DNA of 64,000 bases from Phaseolus vulgaris (Eukaryota > Streptophyta > Magnoliopsida > Fabales > Fabaceae), in assembly GCF_000499845.2 (NCBI RefSeq), contig NC_023759.2, forward strand, positions 34,286,464 to 34,350,463, given 5' to 3'. Below, piece by piece: positions 25,570 to 37,141 of this stretch. How positions within the stretch are numbered: position 1 is the stretch's first letter; the number at the start of each line of letters is the position of its first letter. The position numbers were made by a program, and so were the translations under genes. The notes beneath the pieces were generated by a model, which saw only the letters and a program-made list of their open reading frames with translations, was not told the origin of the DNA and did no database searches.

Positions 25570-27177
25570 TTTTATAATAATATAAATTGAAGTTTGGAGA
25601 ATATTTTATATTTCATCATTTCACATAATATTATATAAGTTAAAAGATGATTATAAATAATCTTTAAAATAAAAGGTTTTTTATAAGTTAAGAACAAAGT
25701 AGATCCAAAAATTATCTCATCTATATATTTGTCATTTTCGATTTTTGTAATGAATAAAGTTGAATTCAATATTTCTTTTTAAACAATTTTGAATCGAAAA
25801 GTTATTATGTCTTTCCTACCATGATCTAGGTGTTTATCTCATTTTTTATAAGGTTTTTTTTAATTTGTAGACATAATTTTGGATGTTCAAAATCAATGAA
25901 ACCAAGAGATTGTTCTACTTAGACTTCCTCTTTATTAAATATGTTTAAGAAGACATTTTTCACATCCATTTCATGATAGATGTTATAAAAAGTAAAACTC
26001 TTATTGCTTCAAGTCTTTCTATGGGTGCATAGGTTTCATCATAATCAATTATTTTCTCTTGTTTTATCCTTTAGCAACAAGTCTTGTCTTATTTTTTACG
26101 TCTTGTATAATTCATTTTGTTTCTAAACACCCATTTTGTTCCAATTACTTGTTGTGACTAATTTTGTAGTACCGATTCCCAAACATTGTTTTGCTTAAAC
26201 TAATTTTGTTCTCCTCGCATTGTCATATACTAATATTCATTAGTTAAGACATCGATTTTTCTTGGAACACAAAAGACACATTCATACAAAACTAACTTAA
26301 GTTTCTTCTTGTGGACACTCATTTTGATATATCACCAATAACATTCTCTAATGAAAGATCACATGGATCTCTCCATTACTTAGGTAGATTTGTTGTATAT
26401 CATTCAACATCAATGCTTGGTACTTCCATTTGGATATGTGAAGGTTCATATGTCAAATATGAGCTTGTATCAAGTAAACCTACAATTTTGCTTAACTCAT
26501 AAAACTTGTCCTTATAGTCCAACCATTAATAAAAAAACCTGGATTGATTCTTCAATAGTGAATGTTCTTATATTAAACACCTTATAGGCCTTGTTAGACA
26601 ATGAGTAACCTAAGAAGATGACTTCATTAGTCTTTGAATCAAACATCCAATATACTCTTCCTATTATTTAAAACAAAAGATTTACATCCAAAAACTCTTA
26701 AATGAGACATGTTTGGTTTTCTAATTGTGAAAAAATCATACAATATTAATTTTAAAATAGCTCTTAACAAAAGCTTGTTTAAAATATAAAAAGTTGGGCT
26801 CACAGCATCAACCAAAACATATTTAGGTAAAACAATTTTATTTAACATTATTCTTGTCGGTTCCTTCGAAATTTTTTTCTTTCTTTCTATAACATCATTA
26901 TGTTGTGGTGTTCTAGGTGCATGAAAGTTACGTGAAATACCAAATTGTTCACAAATTTTTTCAAAAGACTCGTTATGAAATTCATTACTATGATCACTTC
27001 TTAATGTCTTAATTTTCATTTTTTTTCATTTTGAATAACACTGGATTTTTTTTAAAGGCTTTAAGAGCATCATTCTTTTAAGCAAGATAAAAAGGTCACG
27101 TAAACCTAGAATAACCATAAACTAAAACTAAAACATAGTAGCTACCACCAAGATTTCTTGTTCTAGATGGTCCAAAT
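25570..27177 (-). pseudogene. Ty1/copia integrase-RT relic
   Basis: Reading leftwards on the minus strand: the integrase core end (LRSDHSNEFHNESF, then APRTPQHNDVIER, matching RSDHGGEF...APRTPQQNGVVER), the post-core segment (HLRVFGCKSF; FLGYSLSNKAYKVFN), the start of RT (TRLVAKG) and an RT catalytic-region remnant (YIDEIIFGST for YVDDIIFGST). The catalytic-region DD is DE here. Stops and shifts are frequent. The plus-strand copia LTR at 27178 cuts into its upstream part; the rest of its integrase was not found on the other side. Confidence 0.85.
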
Positions 27178-29305
27178 TGTTGAACAAGATGCTTTGATAC
27201 CTCCAAATTTGTGTGGAAAGCTTGAAGACTTTGTTGTTGTGTATGTGTGTTGTCTAGTACTTTTTAACTTGTTAATTCACTCCTTGTTATGATCCAAACT
27301 CATTTGAATTTTTATCTCTTTTGAAAGAAATGTTTTCTTAAAAGTTGACAAAATTTTATTTAGTTGTTTTCCAAATCAATTAGTTGAAAAAGTTGTTATT
27401 CAAGGGATTGAGGGTAAGGCAAGTTTTTCAACCTATTGTTTGACACTTAGTGATTTTCAAAATGATTTTGAATGCTTAATTTTGTCTTTGCAGTCTAACT
27501 GAAACAATAAGTTATTTCGATAAAACAACTGGTTGTTTTTATGAAAACATTAATAGAAAATTTATTTCAATTTGTTATTTTGGAAAACAACTTGTTTTTA
27601 TAAAAGAATTTTGTTATGTGTTTTAAACTGTTTTAAATGCTTCCAACTGCTTTTGGTTTTTTAGCTAACAACTTTGACCACTTGATTGAGTTTATATAAA
27701 GAATATTTGATATTATTTTCAAGACACTAAAAAAGAGATATTATTAAAAACATTTTTCAAGAAATCAAGAGCTTTGGATCATCACTTGTATGTGGAATAG
27801 GATTGGGGGTATATATATTTCTGTTTTTCTACTTTGTTAAGACTAGGTGTATTCTTTTTCTTCACTTTGAACACTGTAATTCTGTGTATTTGGTGTAAGG
27901 CAGTTTCAGAAAAGTGTTTCTGCAAAATGTGGTGTTGCCAATGAATGGTGTGTGTTTTTGAAGGGTTCATGATCATCACTCTTGGTGTGTATTTTGTAAT
28001 CTAGGTTTGATTACATAGTGAATTCTCAGCTGTTAACCGAGGGTTGGATGTAGCTTTTGGTTTGGGGGGCTTGTGTACCGATCAGGTAATCGGAAGTGAT
28101 GACGTGGTAGCAAGCGATAATATAGGCGTGTTGAACGGGACACATGGCTGACAGAAGGGAAGTACATCGGGAAGTCTGTGTAGTCGCCAATCGTTGATTT
28201 GGTGCTCTTCGATCTCTAGTGTGTGTAATTGGCGGTCGCCAGAGTTGCGCCATAGTCGCCATATATGAGTACTAGGAGATCAGGTGGTTAGAGACCGCCG
28301 AAAGGGGCACATCGCCGAAAGATCAGGAAAGCTTGCCTAAGGCTTTCAAGGGATACAAGTACGAAGAAGGCGCCAATGATATGCTTATCACGCAGCAGTG
28401 GAGGATGAGGTTATCAGATGATCATTCCCTAACCAGAGGTCGGGGCAAGGGAACAGTTTCCCAGAACGTGCATGGTATACAAGTGAAGCAGATCGTGATA
28501 ACGGCAGGCGAGACCACAGAGAAGGTGTGCAGGGTGACACCCCGTACTCGCCACTTAAGGGGTCGCGCTCCAAGGTAAGTTGTGCACCAAGTTACTCCTT
28601 GTATGGGTAACTTAGTCGAATGGCTTGAAGAGTAGAGGTGACGCTCAAGTGGAGGGGGCTCCAGATGGCGACACGTGTACAGCTGGATACGAGCCACGTG
28701 TCCAGAGGTGTAACCGTCAGGAGAGAGAAAGTGCTCAGGTATATAAGGAACTCTTAACAGACTTTTGAGGTACGCTTTCAGAATACTTTCTAGTACACTG
28801 AGATTCACTGCGCACGGTTCCTTGAGTTGAGACATTCTCTCTGAGTTTTTTGGTGATTCCGTCACTGACTTGAGCGTCGGAGCGCGATCGGCCGCAGCGG
28901 CGCCACTTTGTTTTCTTCAGGTTCTTGCGAGGAATTAGGGCGTGAGGAGCAAAGGCTAACGTGGTGCGAAGCTGATCAAGAGGAGAGACCTTTGACGTGG
29001 CAAGACTCTTGCACTTAGGTCAACCAGCAGGATCATGAATCAGTATAAAACTCTTTGTGTGATTCTCTTTATCCCTTCACTCATACATTTTTTAACATTG
29101 TTTTATATTATGTTGGTATAAACAACTTGTTGTTTCGAGAAAAAAACTGGTTGATTTTCTATAAAGAACCTTAAAACATAAATTTTATTCAGTAGAATAG
29201 AAAATCAATTCGTTGATTTTTCAGAACTTTTCACTCTACTTCTAATCTTTGCGAAATCTTGTGAAAACAATTCACCCCCTCTTGTTTAGGCCACTAATTC
29301 TAACA
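27178..29305 (+). mobile_element. 5' LTR of a SIRE-like Ty1/copia element, interrupted by another LTR
   Basis: It starts TGTTGAACAAGATGCTTTGA and ends CACTAATTCTAACA, directly before a degenerate primer binding site. Related LTRs on the minus strand (57952-59115; 62788-63930) are about 1.15 kb. This one is 2128 bp because roughly 1 kb of GC-richer DNA is inserted near 28065-29032. On both sides of that insertion the order matches the uninterrupted LTRs (GGATGTAGCT... and ...CAGTATAAA). Confidence 0.8.
28065..29032 (+). mobile_element. GC-richer solo LTR (probable Ty3/gypsy) inside the copia LTR
   Basis: Much less AT-rich than the flanks. It holds a TATA box (TATATAAG at 28740-28747) in the plus orientation, followed by ACTGACTTGAGCGTCGGAGC, and ends near CAGCAGGATCA. 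I recall such motifs as typical of legume gypsy LTRs. Borders are approximate and no target duplication could be fixed. Open frames here on both strands (for example 28422-28865 minus) are LTR sequence, not genes. Confidence 0.6.
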
Positions 29306-29325
29306 ATTGGCATGGGGAGTTGAGT
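29306..29325 (+). promoter_or_regulatory. Degenerate primer binding site of the copia element
   Basis: Immediately after the LTR end comes ATTGGCATGGGGAGTTGA, aligned to the usual copia initiator-tRNA-Met site TGGTATCAGAGC but heavily changed. Confidence 0.5.
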
Positions 29326-29367
29326 TCTTGAAAGTTACTCAAGTTTCGATCCTAAATCTTTTTGAAA

Positions 29368-30950
29368 ATGGCTAAAAAACTATCCTTTGGGGAGGTGCTT
29401 CTATAACCATGCCACCTTTGTTTTGTGGAATGAACTATCGATTTTGGAAGGTAAGAATGAATTTTTTTGTTGAATCAATTGATAGAGGAATTTGGGATGC
29501 TATCACAAATGGTCCTTTTATACATAAGCTTGAAAAAAATGATGTTTTTATTGGAAAACCTTGGTCCCAATGGACTGAGAATGAAAGTAAAAAAACTCAA
29601 TATGATTGCATTGCCAAGAACATTATAACTTCTGCTTTGAATTTAGATGAATTTTTCAGGGTCTCTCAATGTGTATCAGCAAAGGAGATGTATGACATCC
29701 TTGAAGTAATCCATGAAGGCACAACAAATGTGAAGAGAGCAAGGAAGCATGCCTTGATTCAAGAGTATAAAATGTTTAGGATGCTGAAAGGGGAAACCAT
29801 CTCTGATGTGCAGAAGATATTTACTTACATTGTAAATCGTCTCATTGGTCTTTGCAAAATCTTTGAAAGAGAGAGGTTGAACATCAAGATCCTTAAATGC
29901 TTGGATAGGTCTTGGCAGCCAAAGGTCACTACCATTTCAAAATCAAAGGATTTCACTACATTGACCACTACATCTTTCTTTGAAGAGTTAAGAGAGCATG
30001 AACTTGAGATGAACTGTCTACATGACCAAGAAAAGAAAGAAAAGCATGTGAAAAGCATTGCTTTAAAATATGTTGCACAAAAGGTTAATCAAGACTCAAG
30101 TGACTACAGTGATAGTGAAACTCTCAACTTGCTCACAAAGAAATTTGGCAAGTTCTTGAAGAAGAAAAGCAGGGAAAAAAACCAGCCATCAAACAGGTAT
30201 AATAGTAAGAAAGTCAATGAATTTAATTTTACAAACTATACTTGGTTTGGATGTGGAAAACAGGGTGACATCAAGGCTGATTGTCCAAAAAATGAGAGCA
30301 AAGAGAAGGGGCTAACAAGAAGTTTGCAAAGAGAGGCAAACCAAGAAAAGCCTACATCGCTTGGCAAGATAATGATGACTCATCCTCAAGTTCATCATCA
30401 AAGGAAGATGAAGAAGTCAATCTGTGTTTGATGGCAAAAGAAGATTTAGGAAGCAGTAGTGTAAATTCTAACACTTCTGTGAATTTTGAAAACTATAGTC
30501 AACTTCTTAATGCCTTCAAAGAAACTCATGAGGAAGCTAACAAGTTGACCCTACTGAATAACCGGTTGAAAGGGTTAAACAATTGGTTGGAAAATAGAGT
30601 CAAGATCTTAGATGAATAGTTAAGAAATTCAAAAACTGATTTAGAAAACCTGAAAATGATTTACCAAAAATTTTCTTGTAACTATGTTGATTCAAGCTTT
30701 TGTGAAAATTGTAAATCTCTTCAAAACAAGGTTCACTATCGTTTAAAAATTGTGGACAAGTTTTCTAAAGGCTAATCAAATCTTGAAACTGTTCTTACTT
30801 CTCAAAATTGTGTTTTTGACAAGGCTGGACTGGGATTTAATCCAAACAACAAGAACAAACCTTTTCTCAAAACCTTTCTCAAGTTTATTTGAAAAACAAC
30901 CTGTTGTTTTGTCGAAACTACCGGTTAAAATTTGCTTTTACTACAAGTAA
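29368..30950 (+). pseudogene. Copia gag, frameshifted (SIRE-like lineage)
   Basis: The gag polyprotein would form the particle that packages element RNA. The natural start is probably ATG at 29368, but one missing base soon after shifts the frame, so the long frame opens at 29409 (340 codons to 30431). It contains the UBN2-type gag domain (YDCIAKNIITSALNLDEF, MFRMLKGETISDVQKIFT, LKCLDRSWQPKVT). The zinc knuckle at about 30240-30290 reads WFGCGKQGDIKADC: the first Cys is Trp and the His is Asp, so metal binding is probably lost. A second frameshift near 30310 moves the continuing sequence (MAKEDLGSSSVNSNTSV) to a frame at 30428-30619. A third piece (about 30750-30950) ends where the gypsy LTR begins. 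Non-functional. Confidence 0.9.
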
Positions 30951-31199
30951 GAGCTCTTTAAAAGAGTGAATGATATATTGTTAAAAGTGTATCTTACTCT
31001 CGTATAGCAATGCTTATTTATATTATTAATAGTGGGATATCTCGCTTATGGGTCGTATCTAATGCGTATTTTTGATAAAATAGTATTAGCTTATTTATCG
31101 CGTAATTATCGAATTTATAGGATATTGCATACTTTTTCGCATATCTCTTTATTTTCTATTTGATATAACCAATTTATCTGGTCGGTTAGTCACCGATGT
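30951..31199 (-). mobile_element. Truncated 3' LTR of the minus-strand gypsy element
   Basis: A direct repeat of 35395-35664: both contain GAGTGA-TGATATATTG, AACAATGCTTATTTAT-like and AATAAAATAGTATTAGC blocks in order. The end that should abut the copia gag is missing. Confidence 0.75.
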
Positions 31200-31780
31200 C
31201 AAGGGACGTCGCTCGTTTAGCTCCAAGTTCGAGGGAGAGTCATTCAGAAGAACCTAAATTTGACCGTTGGGTGCTTTGAGGTTCGAAGTGATAATGTTAA
31301 TCATTAAAGGTACATAATGTTAAGGATGATTGGACATATGTCATTTAACACATTGTTCGATCTTGACCTAAATTTTTATCTATGAGATCTAACGGCCCAA
31401 TTGACCATGTCGCTTCGTATGCAATTGTTTGAACTCGTTGTCTTGAAACAAATGTAACGATTGAAAACGAGACAATGTTTCGTCTTCTCGTCTCTGAAAA
31501 TCTATAAAGAAGCTCATTTCCATCATGTAAGTTTGCTTTCATTGTCAAGCCGTTTTAGGTAGCATTTTTTTTCTCCCTATGCCTCTTCGTATAAATATTT
31601 CAAGGATAGATATTTTAAAATTTTTACGGAGCTGGACAGTAAATCGTATTTCCACTCCCATTATAGATTTGATTCCACCATCAATCAGCGACGAGCGACC
31701 AAAAAAACAAGAGAATAAAGGGAGACCAGAGTAGTGGTCTCACCGATCTACTCGAGTCTTGTCTGTGAATATGTTCAAGA
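31200..31780. other. 3' non-coding part of the gypsy element, or unrelated DNA
   Basis: Lies between the truncated LTR and the RNase H remains. No domain recognised. Confidence 0.35.
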
Positions 31781-34700
31781 TTGTCATCCCTCCTAGAAGA
31801 GTGATTTCAGATTGCTCAGGGTTTGCAAGTTGCACTTACCCCTGATGAATCCCGCTGAGGCCCTCCAAATCGCTCTGCTCCAAAAGATTTGTCATTTGAG
31901 GATCCATCCATGTATAGTATCCACTATAGGTCTTCATTCTCTGTAGGCTTGAGTCTCTAATCTGTTGTAAAATTAGCCAAACTTTGGGACTTCATTGCCC
32001 TCTCTTGATTGGTATTGGATCTTAAATTCCGATAGTTCAACCGCCCATCCTATCATTTGTCTAGCTAAATCTGCTTTAGCAAATATATTGGACATCGACA
32101 CGTTGTAGTATCCGACTAATGAAGAAAACCAGTTGTTTTTCCTTTCTATTTCTTGTAATAATGCTAGACTAATGACTTCTTCGGAGACCGATAGGTAGAC
32201 TATTATCGGTCGCTGAGTATCCGATTTTTGTATAACCGATGGTGCTGCTAGGAAAGCTTTTAGGTGAAGGAAAATTTCTTCGCATTCAAGATTCCATTTG
32301 AATTTTGCTGCTTTCCTCAGTAACTAGACAATCGCTTGGTTTTTTCTGCCAATATAGGGTCGTCAACCGTCCGATCAACTTCTAAATTTCTTTGTATTTT
32401 CAAGGTTTCGCATTTTAGTGATTGCCCTAAACTTCCCTGGGTTAGCTTCGATGCAACGATAAGTGAGTATGAATACCAAGAATTTGCCTCCCTCTACCCC
32501 GAACGCAGACTTATAGGTGTTTATTCGCATGCCGTGCTCCGGTAACGCCTTGAAGACTTCTTTAAGATCTTTTATATGTTCTATGCACGAATCAAACTTA
32601 ACTACAATGTCATCAACATATAACTCAACATTCCGGTTGAGCATTCGTTTGAATATCTGATGTATTAGTCGTTGGTAAGTGGCTTCGACATTTATCAAGC
32701 CGAATTATGTTACCTCATAATAGAAATTATCGCAGTCGATCATGAATGCAATTTTTTTCGTGTCTCTAAGAGTCATTCGAATTTGCTTGTAGCCGGAATA
32801 TGCATGTAAGAAATATAGGATATAATGATCGACCGCGTCATCAACCAAGCAATCTATGCTTGGTAATAGATAAGTGTCCTTCGGATAGACTTTATTCAAA
32901 TCTGTATAATTCGTGCACATTCTCCATTTTCCATTGGATTTTTCACCATGCCAACATTAGCTAACCACAAGGTGTATTGCGCCTCTTTGATGAATCTGGG
33001 CTTGATCAATTTCTCTGTTTCATTCTTAGCAGTGTTGCATTTTTCTTCACCCGATTTTCTTTTCTTTTTGGCGACTGGTCATTCTTCTTTATACACCGAT
33101 AGCCGATGTGTTATGATATCAGGACTTACCCCCGACATTTTGGATGTGGTTCAAGCAAACAAATCAAGATTTTCAATAAGTATTTGAATTACCATGACGC
33201 TAACGGCAGTTGCTAAAAATGTTCCCTTATTATTGAAGTGCTTGTCATCTTGTAGGGGTATCAGGCGTCGTTCATCCTAAGATATAGGTCCACTAGGGCG
33301 ACCATGTGGTCTTTCTTGAGGCCCTTGGACTCTCGGGATCGTTCTCAGCTCGGTCTGCATGAACATTGGGAGTGTTACCTTCTATGGTGTCGGGAACGTT
33401 CCCTAGGTGACTCCTGGTATTGTATGAACTATTGGCATCAACTATCAGATACCTTATTTTGATAGTTCGGCGAAGATGTTTGTCTTCACCGAACCTGGTA
33501 TACAAATAAATATACCCCCGAGTGTCTACCCATTCTTTAGAAAAGTGAATCTCTTATCGTCATATAGTTGGATTTTGGTTTCCACGATCCTCATCTTCTT
33601 GAAAGTTTTCCAATAGAGTATGTACAATGAACTCCCTTGATTTACCAAAATCTCCCTAAACCCTATACGGTGATGACCACAGGCTCATCTTGTGCTTGGT
33701 CAATTGCTTTAAAATCATCATTTGTGAAGAGTATTGGAGGTATCATCGGTCGGGCTAGCGCAAGGTGTTTTTTCTAGGCGAAGCTTGAACATCCTGCAAA
33801 TGCAAATCCACCAACAATTGTATTGCTCACTTCTCTTCCACTTCTATGTGAAGGCTCGACACCTCTTGGAGTCTCACTCATTCGCTGTTGCTTTTCTGGT
33901 CGTCAGTCGTCGTCATGATGATATCGAGAATAATATTTTCTCTGTTAATCTCTTATGGGTTATTTTTCTCTCTAAGGAGATCCTTTGGAACTTTTGTTAG
34001 CAGTTTCGACAAAATTACGTAAATGTCCGACCTGAATGACCTCTTCCATCTTATCTTTCAATGCTTGCATTCCTCGGTGGTATTACCGAAGATGCGGTGA
34101 TGTTGACATTGTCAGGATTTATTGGCATCCTTTGGGCTATGTAGCTTTCGGAGTGTCAGGATGAGGTTAGTATTCAATGCCTCATCCATAATTTTCCCCC
34201 TATTAGCATTCAAAGGGGTATAACTGTGGAAACGAGGTCATTGGTTGTCCCTGTATTTGTCACCTCTTCCAGGGGTATGTCAGCAAACAACCCTGGCCGT
34301 AGTGCTCTCACCAAGTGATGCATGGCATATTTCGGACTAAGATTCCAGATATTTAAAGATAATTTATTGAATCTCTTCACGAGGCTCAGAGTCACTCACC
34401 TTTTTCTTGTTGTATGTTGACTAGTGCAATAGATGTAAGATGGTATGGTTAGCTACTTGCAAACTGAGTACCAAGATTGGAAAAAATTATTATGAGGCAA
34501 TCCACCAAGTCGGGAGGAAGCCTTGTGAACAACTTGAGTGCCCCTCCCTTTAGTGAGGTGGAGAATACTCGGCACAAAACTGAGTTATCTGATGTATAGA
34601 GTCTCATTTGTGTTTTGCTTACGTCCATATGCTCATCCCGACCTGTAGTGTCATCATACTAATATATGTTCAGCCCTTCCAATAAGGAGGGAGTTGCGCT

Positions 34701-35150
34701 TCCATGATTTCATTAGTGTAGGGATGTTCGTTTGATTCGTCCTCCAAAATGAGATTGTGTTTTGAAATATAGTGCTTGGAGGATTGATGAGTCTGAGTTT
34801 GGATGAGGGTATTATTCTGATTTTGTATATCCGCATATTTTACACGGAGGGTTATCTTTCAGCTTCCAGATCCAACCCTAGTCCGGGTGGTGGTCTTCTC
34901 ACTTTAGGATTTGGCCTTCGAGGCCCTCGCTCGATTCTGGGTATGACCTCGTCTAGTTACCGTTTCATCTATTCATTATGTTCTCAGAGGACTCGTATTT
35001 CCTCCTCGTTCTTCTAGCGAAGTGCTTGTATCTTCTTTCTGTTCTTCTGGCGCATTTATGTCATCTCTCTTTGTAAGATTTGGAGCATAGCTACTTGCTC
35101 GGACTCTGTCATTCTCTTGTTAGCCATTTGTCTTGTCAAAACCATTTGTT
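31781..35150 (-). pseudogene. Ty3/gypsy gag-pol remnant (Tat-like lineage)
   Basis: In minus-strand order: gag N-terminal region (about 35150-34450), gag core (34395-34210, FNKLSLNIWNLSPKYAMHHL then RALRPG), protease-end region (about 33505-33400, RTIKIRYLIVDANSSYN), RT (32920-32375) and an RNase H region (about 32110-31800, DLARQMIGWAVELSEF). RT shows the DLNK, PKD and SGYKQIRM blocks and the catalytic YVDD. An in-frame stop (about 32702-32704) sits where MPFGL normally stands. No integrase was found, so an internal deletion is likely. Lineage is inferred from RT spacing and the primer binding site. Confidence 0.88.
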
Positions 35151-35171
35151 GCTCTTTTGAATCTACCTCAA

Positions 35172-35188
35172 CCCCACGGTGGGCACCA
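35172..35188 (-). promoter_or_regulatory. Gypsy primer binding site
   Basis: The minus strand reads TGGTGCCCACCGTGGGG two bases inside the LTR, the usual position and form in Tat/Ogre-like elements. Confidence 0.75.
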
Positions 35189-35190
35189 AT

Positions 35191-35684
35191 TGTACTTGTA
35201 TAGACATATAGGACCTAGTTAGTACTTGCTACTGGCTTGGACAATTTTCTTTGATCCTTTGATCGCTCTTCCTTCTCCTTCCTTCTCGTACTCACTCTTT
35301 GGTGCTCAGTTGCTCCTTCTTCTCCTTCTCGTACTCGCTCTTTAATACTCGGTCGAGAGTTAACCTACAAAAGGTTCTATGACGATCAAGTAAGTCCTTT
35401 GTATAAGAGTGAGTGATATATTGATAAAACCGTACCTTACGCTTGTATAACAATGCTTATTTATAGTGTTAATAGTGAGTTCTCTTTCTTTTGGGTTGTC
35501 TCTGATGCATATATTTAATAAAATAGTATTAGCTGGTTTATCACATGGTTACCAGATTTATAAGATTTATCCGAATTTATAGGATATTGCCTAATTTGTT
35601 ATATATCTCTTTATTTGCTATTTGATATAGCCAATTCATCCGTTTGATCGGTCACCAATGCCTTGTTCGATTCCAACCGATACA
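35191..35684 (-). mobile_element. 5' LTR of the gypsy element, 494 bp
   Basis: Plus-strand ends are TGTACTTG...CCGATACA, a short inverted repeat with TG...CA. It adjoins the primer binding site and is partly repeated at 30951-31199. Confidence 0.75.
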
Positions 35685-35808
35685 AAAATAACTTTGATTT
35701 ATCTACCTATTATCAATTATACATTTATTCTAATTGATTTTCAAACAGGTTTATGCTAAAGAATATCATAAAATCATAACATACTTTACAAATTTATCAT
35801 ATTACTTT

Positions 35809-37132
35809 GGTATAATTATCTATTCGTCCCTAAATTTAATGTCAATATTAAATTTAATAGGGTGGTTTTAAAAAAAATCAATTTCGTCCCTATGTTTTTT
35901 AAAATGTATCCAAATTGGTCCTTACTGTTAAGTCCCACCTTACGACATCAAGTGTTTTTTAGGTGGTAGAGAGAGTTGGGATTGGGTGTTGTGTGAGATA
36001 TGAGGTGTCAAGTGGCATGGATTGACAAATTAGGGAAAAATCAATTGGGGGTTTAGGTCTATTGAATTGCAATTGGGCTTAGGAGTTTTTAGTTGTAATC
36101 AGTGTGTCAAGCAGGGAGTTTGTGAAGTGCGATCCAGTGAGGTGCGATTGGGGTTATAGTTCAATCCTGTGAGGTGAGATTGTGTGAGGCAGCGATTGTG
36201 TGAGGTGCGACCTTGCGAGTGCAGAAACCAATCTCAGTCTCAACATTGGAGTGGGGCAAAGCGTGTTCCTCCGTAGTGGCAGCAAGAAGACGTATGGGTG
36301 GTCCGTGGAATGAAGAACGCGCTCTGCAGCGAGGGATATGGCGACGTTGACTTTGCAAACAACGACCACTACCCAGGTGGGAGTGAAATCCAGACTATCT
36401 CCCTCTTCTCCTCCGCCACTCATCCCTCTCTCTGTCTTCTTTTTCTCTTTGTGTTTTAGATCATTATTGGCACCGAAAGTTCACCATCATAACACCAAAC
36501 AACTCTTCCAAACAACATTCTTTTTCATAAAAAAAATCTAAAATACACCTTTCCTTTTTCATTTGAATCGGATACTTAATGAATTTATAAATCTCAAGAG
36601 TTAATAACCCTAGCGCCATTCCAATATTCTATCACAGTTATATTGTTCTTGCCCTTCCAAATCATAACTTTCTCAACAATAATCTATTCTCAAATATCTA
36701 AAATCAACTTTTTTCCATCATTGCTGAAATCAAATTTGCTTATAAGTGGAGATTATTTGTTATTTGGACGGTCTTATCATATACTACCAACAAATACCAT
36801 TGCTTTCTTCTACACTTAAAACAATTATGACTCCTAAAATCACATACCCACAAAGAAGAAACTCTAACCTCCACACTCTATTAATTTATACCAAACTCAA
36901 TTTCATGCCACTTCCCACAACACCAAATCTTATGTGTCTTTAAATTGACAGTTTACATGAACACTTCTCTCTATCACATAAGCGACATTTGACGTCATAA
37001 AATAAGACTTAACAAAAATGATCAATTTGGATACATATTAAAAAATATAGGGACCAAATTGATTTTCTTAAAAAGTACCGTACTAAGTTGAATAATGACT
37101 CTAAATATGAGGACGGATAAGGTAATTATATC
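35809..37132. mobile_element. Mutator-like element with long inverted repeats and 9-bp target duplication
   Basis: Terminal inverted repeats of about 140 bp: the left arm (35809-35952) matches the complement of 36988-37132, including CCAAATTG/CAATTTGG and GACGTCA-type blocks and GGTATAATTATC/GATATAATTACC tips. TATTACTTT directly repeats at 35800-35808 and 37133-37141, the 9-bp duplication typical of MULEs. The core (about 35955-36985) has no transposase signature and is GC-richer around 36100-36430, suggesting a non-autonomous, possibly Pack-MULE, element. Confidence 0.82.
36338..36541 (+). pseudogene. Possible captured gene 5' exon inside the MULE
   Basis: A 67-codon frame begins MATLTLQTTTTTQ and is rich in Ser/Thr/Pro with few acidic residues, like the start of a chloroplast transit peptide. 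A GT (CAG/GTGGGA) at 36379 could be a remnant splice donor. The region is GC-richer than the element's arms. I do not recognise a parent gene, so capture is inference. Confidence 0.3.
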
Positions 37133-37141
37133 TATTACTTT

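Noticed and set aside
28422..28865. 147-codon minus-strand frame
   Set aside because: It lies within a GC-rich LTR, opposite to its promoter orientation, with no domain.
36154..36423. 89-codon minus-strand frame in the MULE core
   Set aside because: Overlaps other frames in repeated GTGAGGTGCGA-like sequence and shows no domain.
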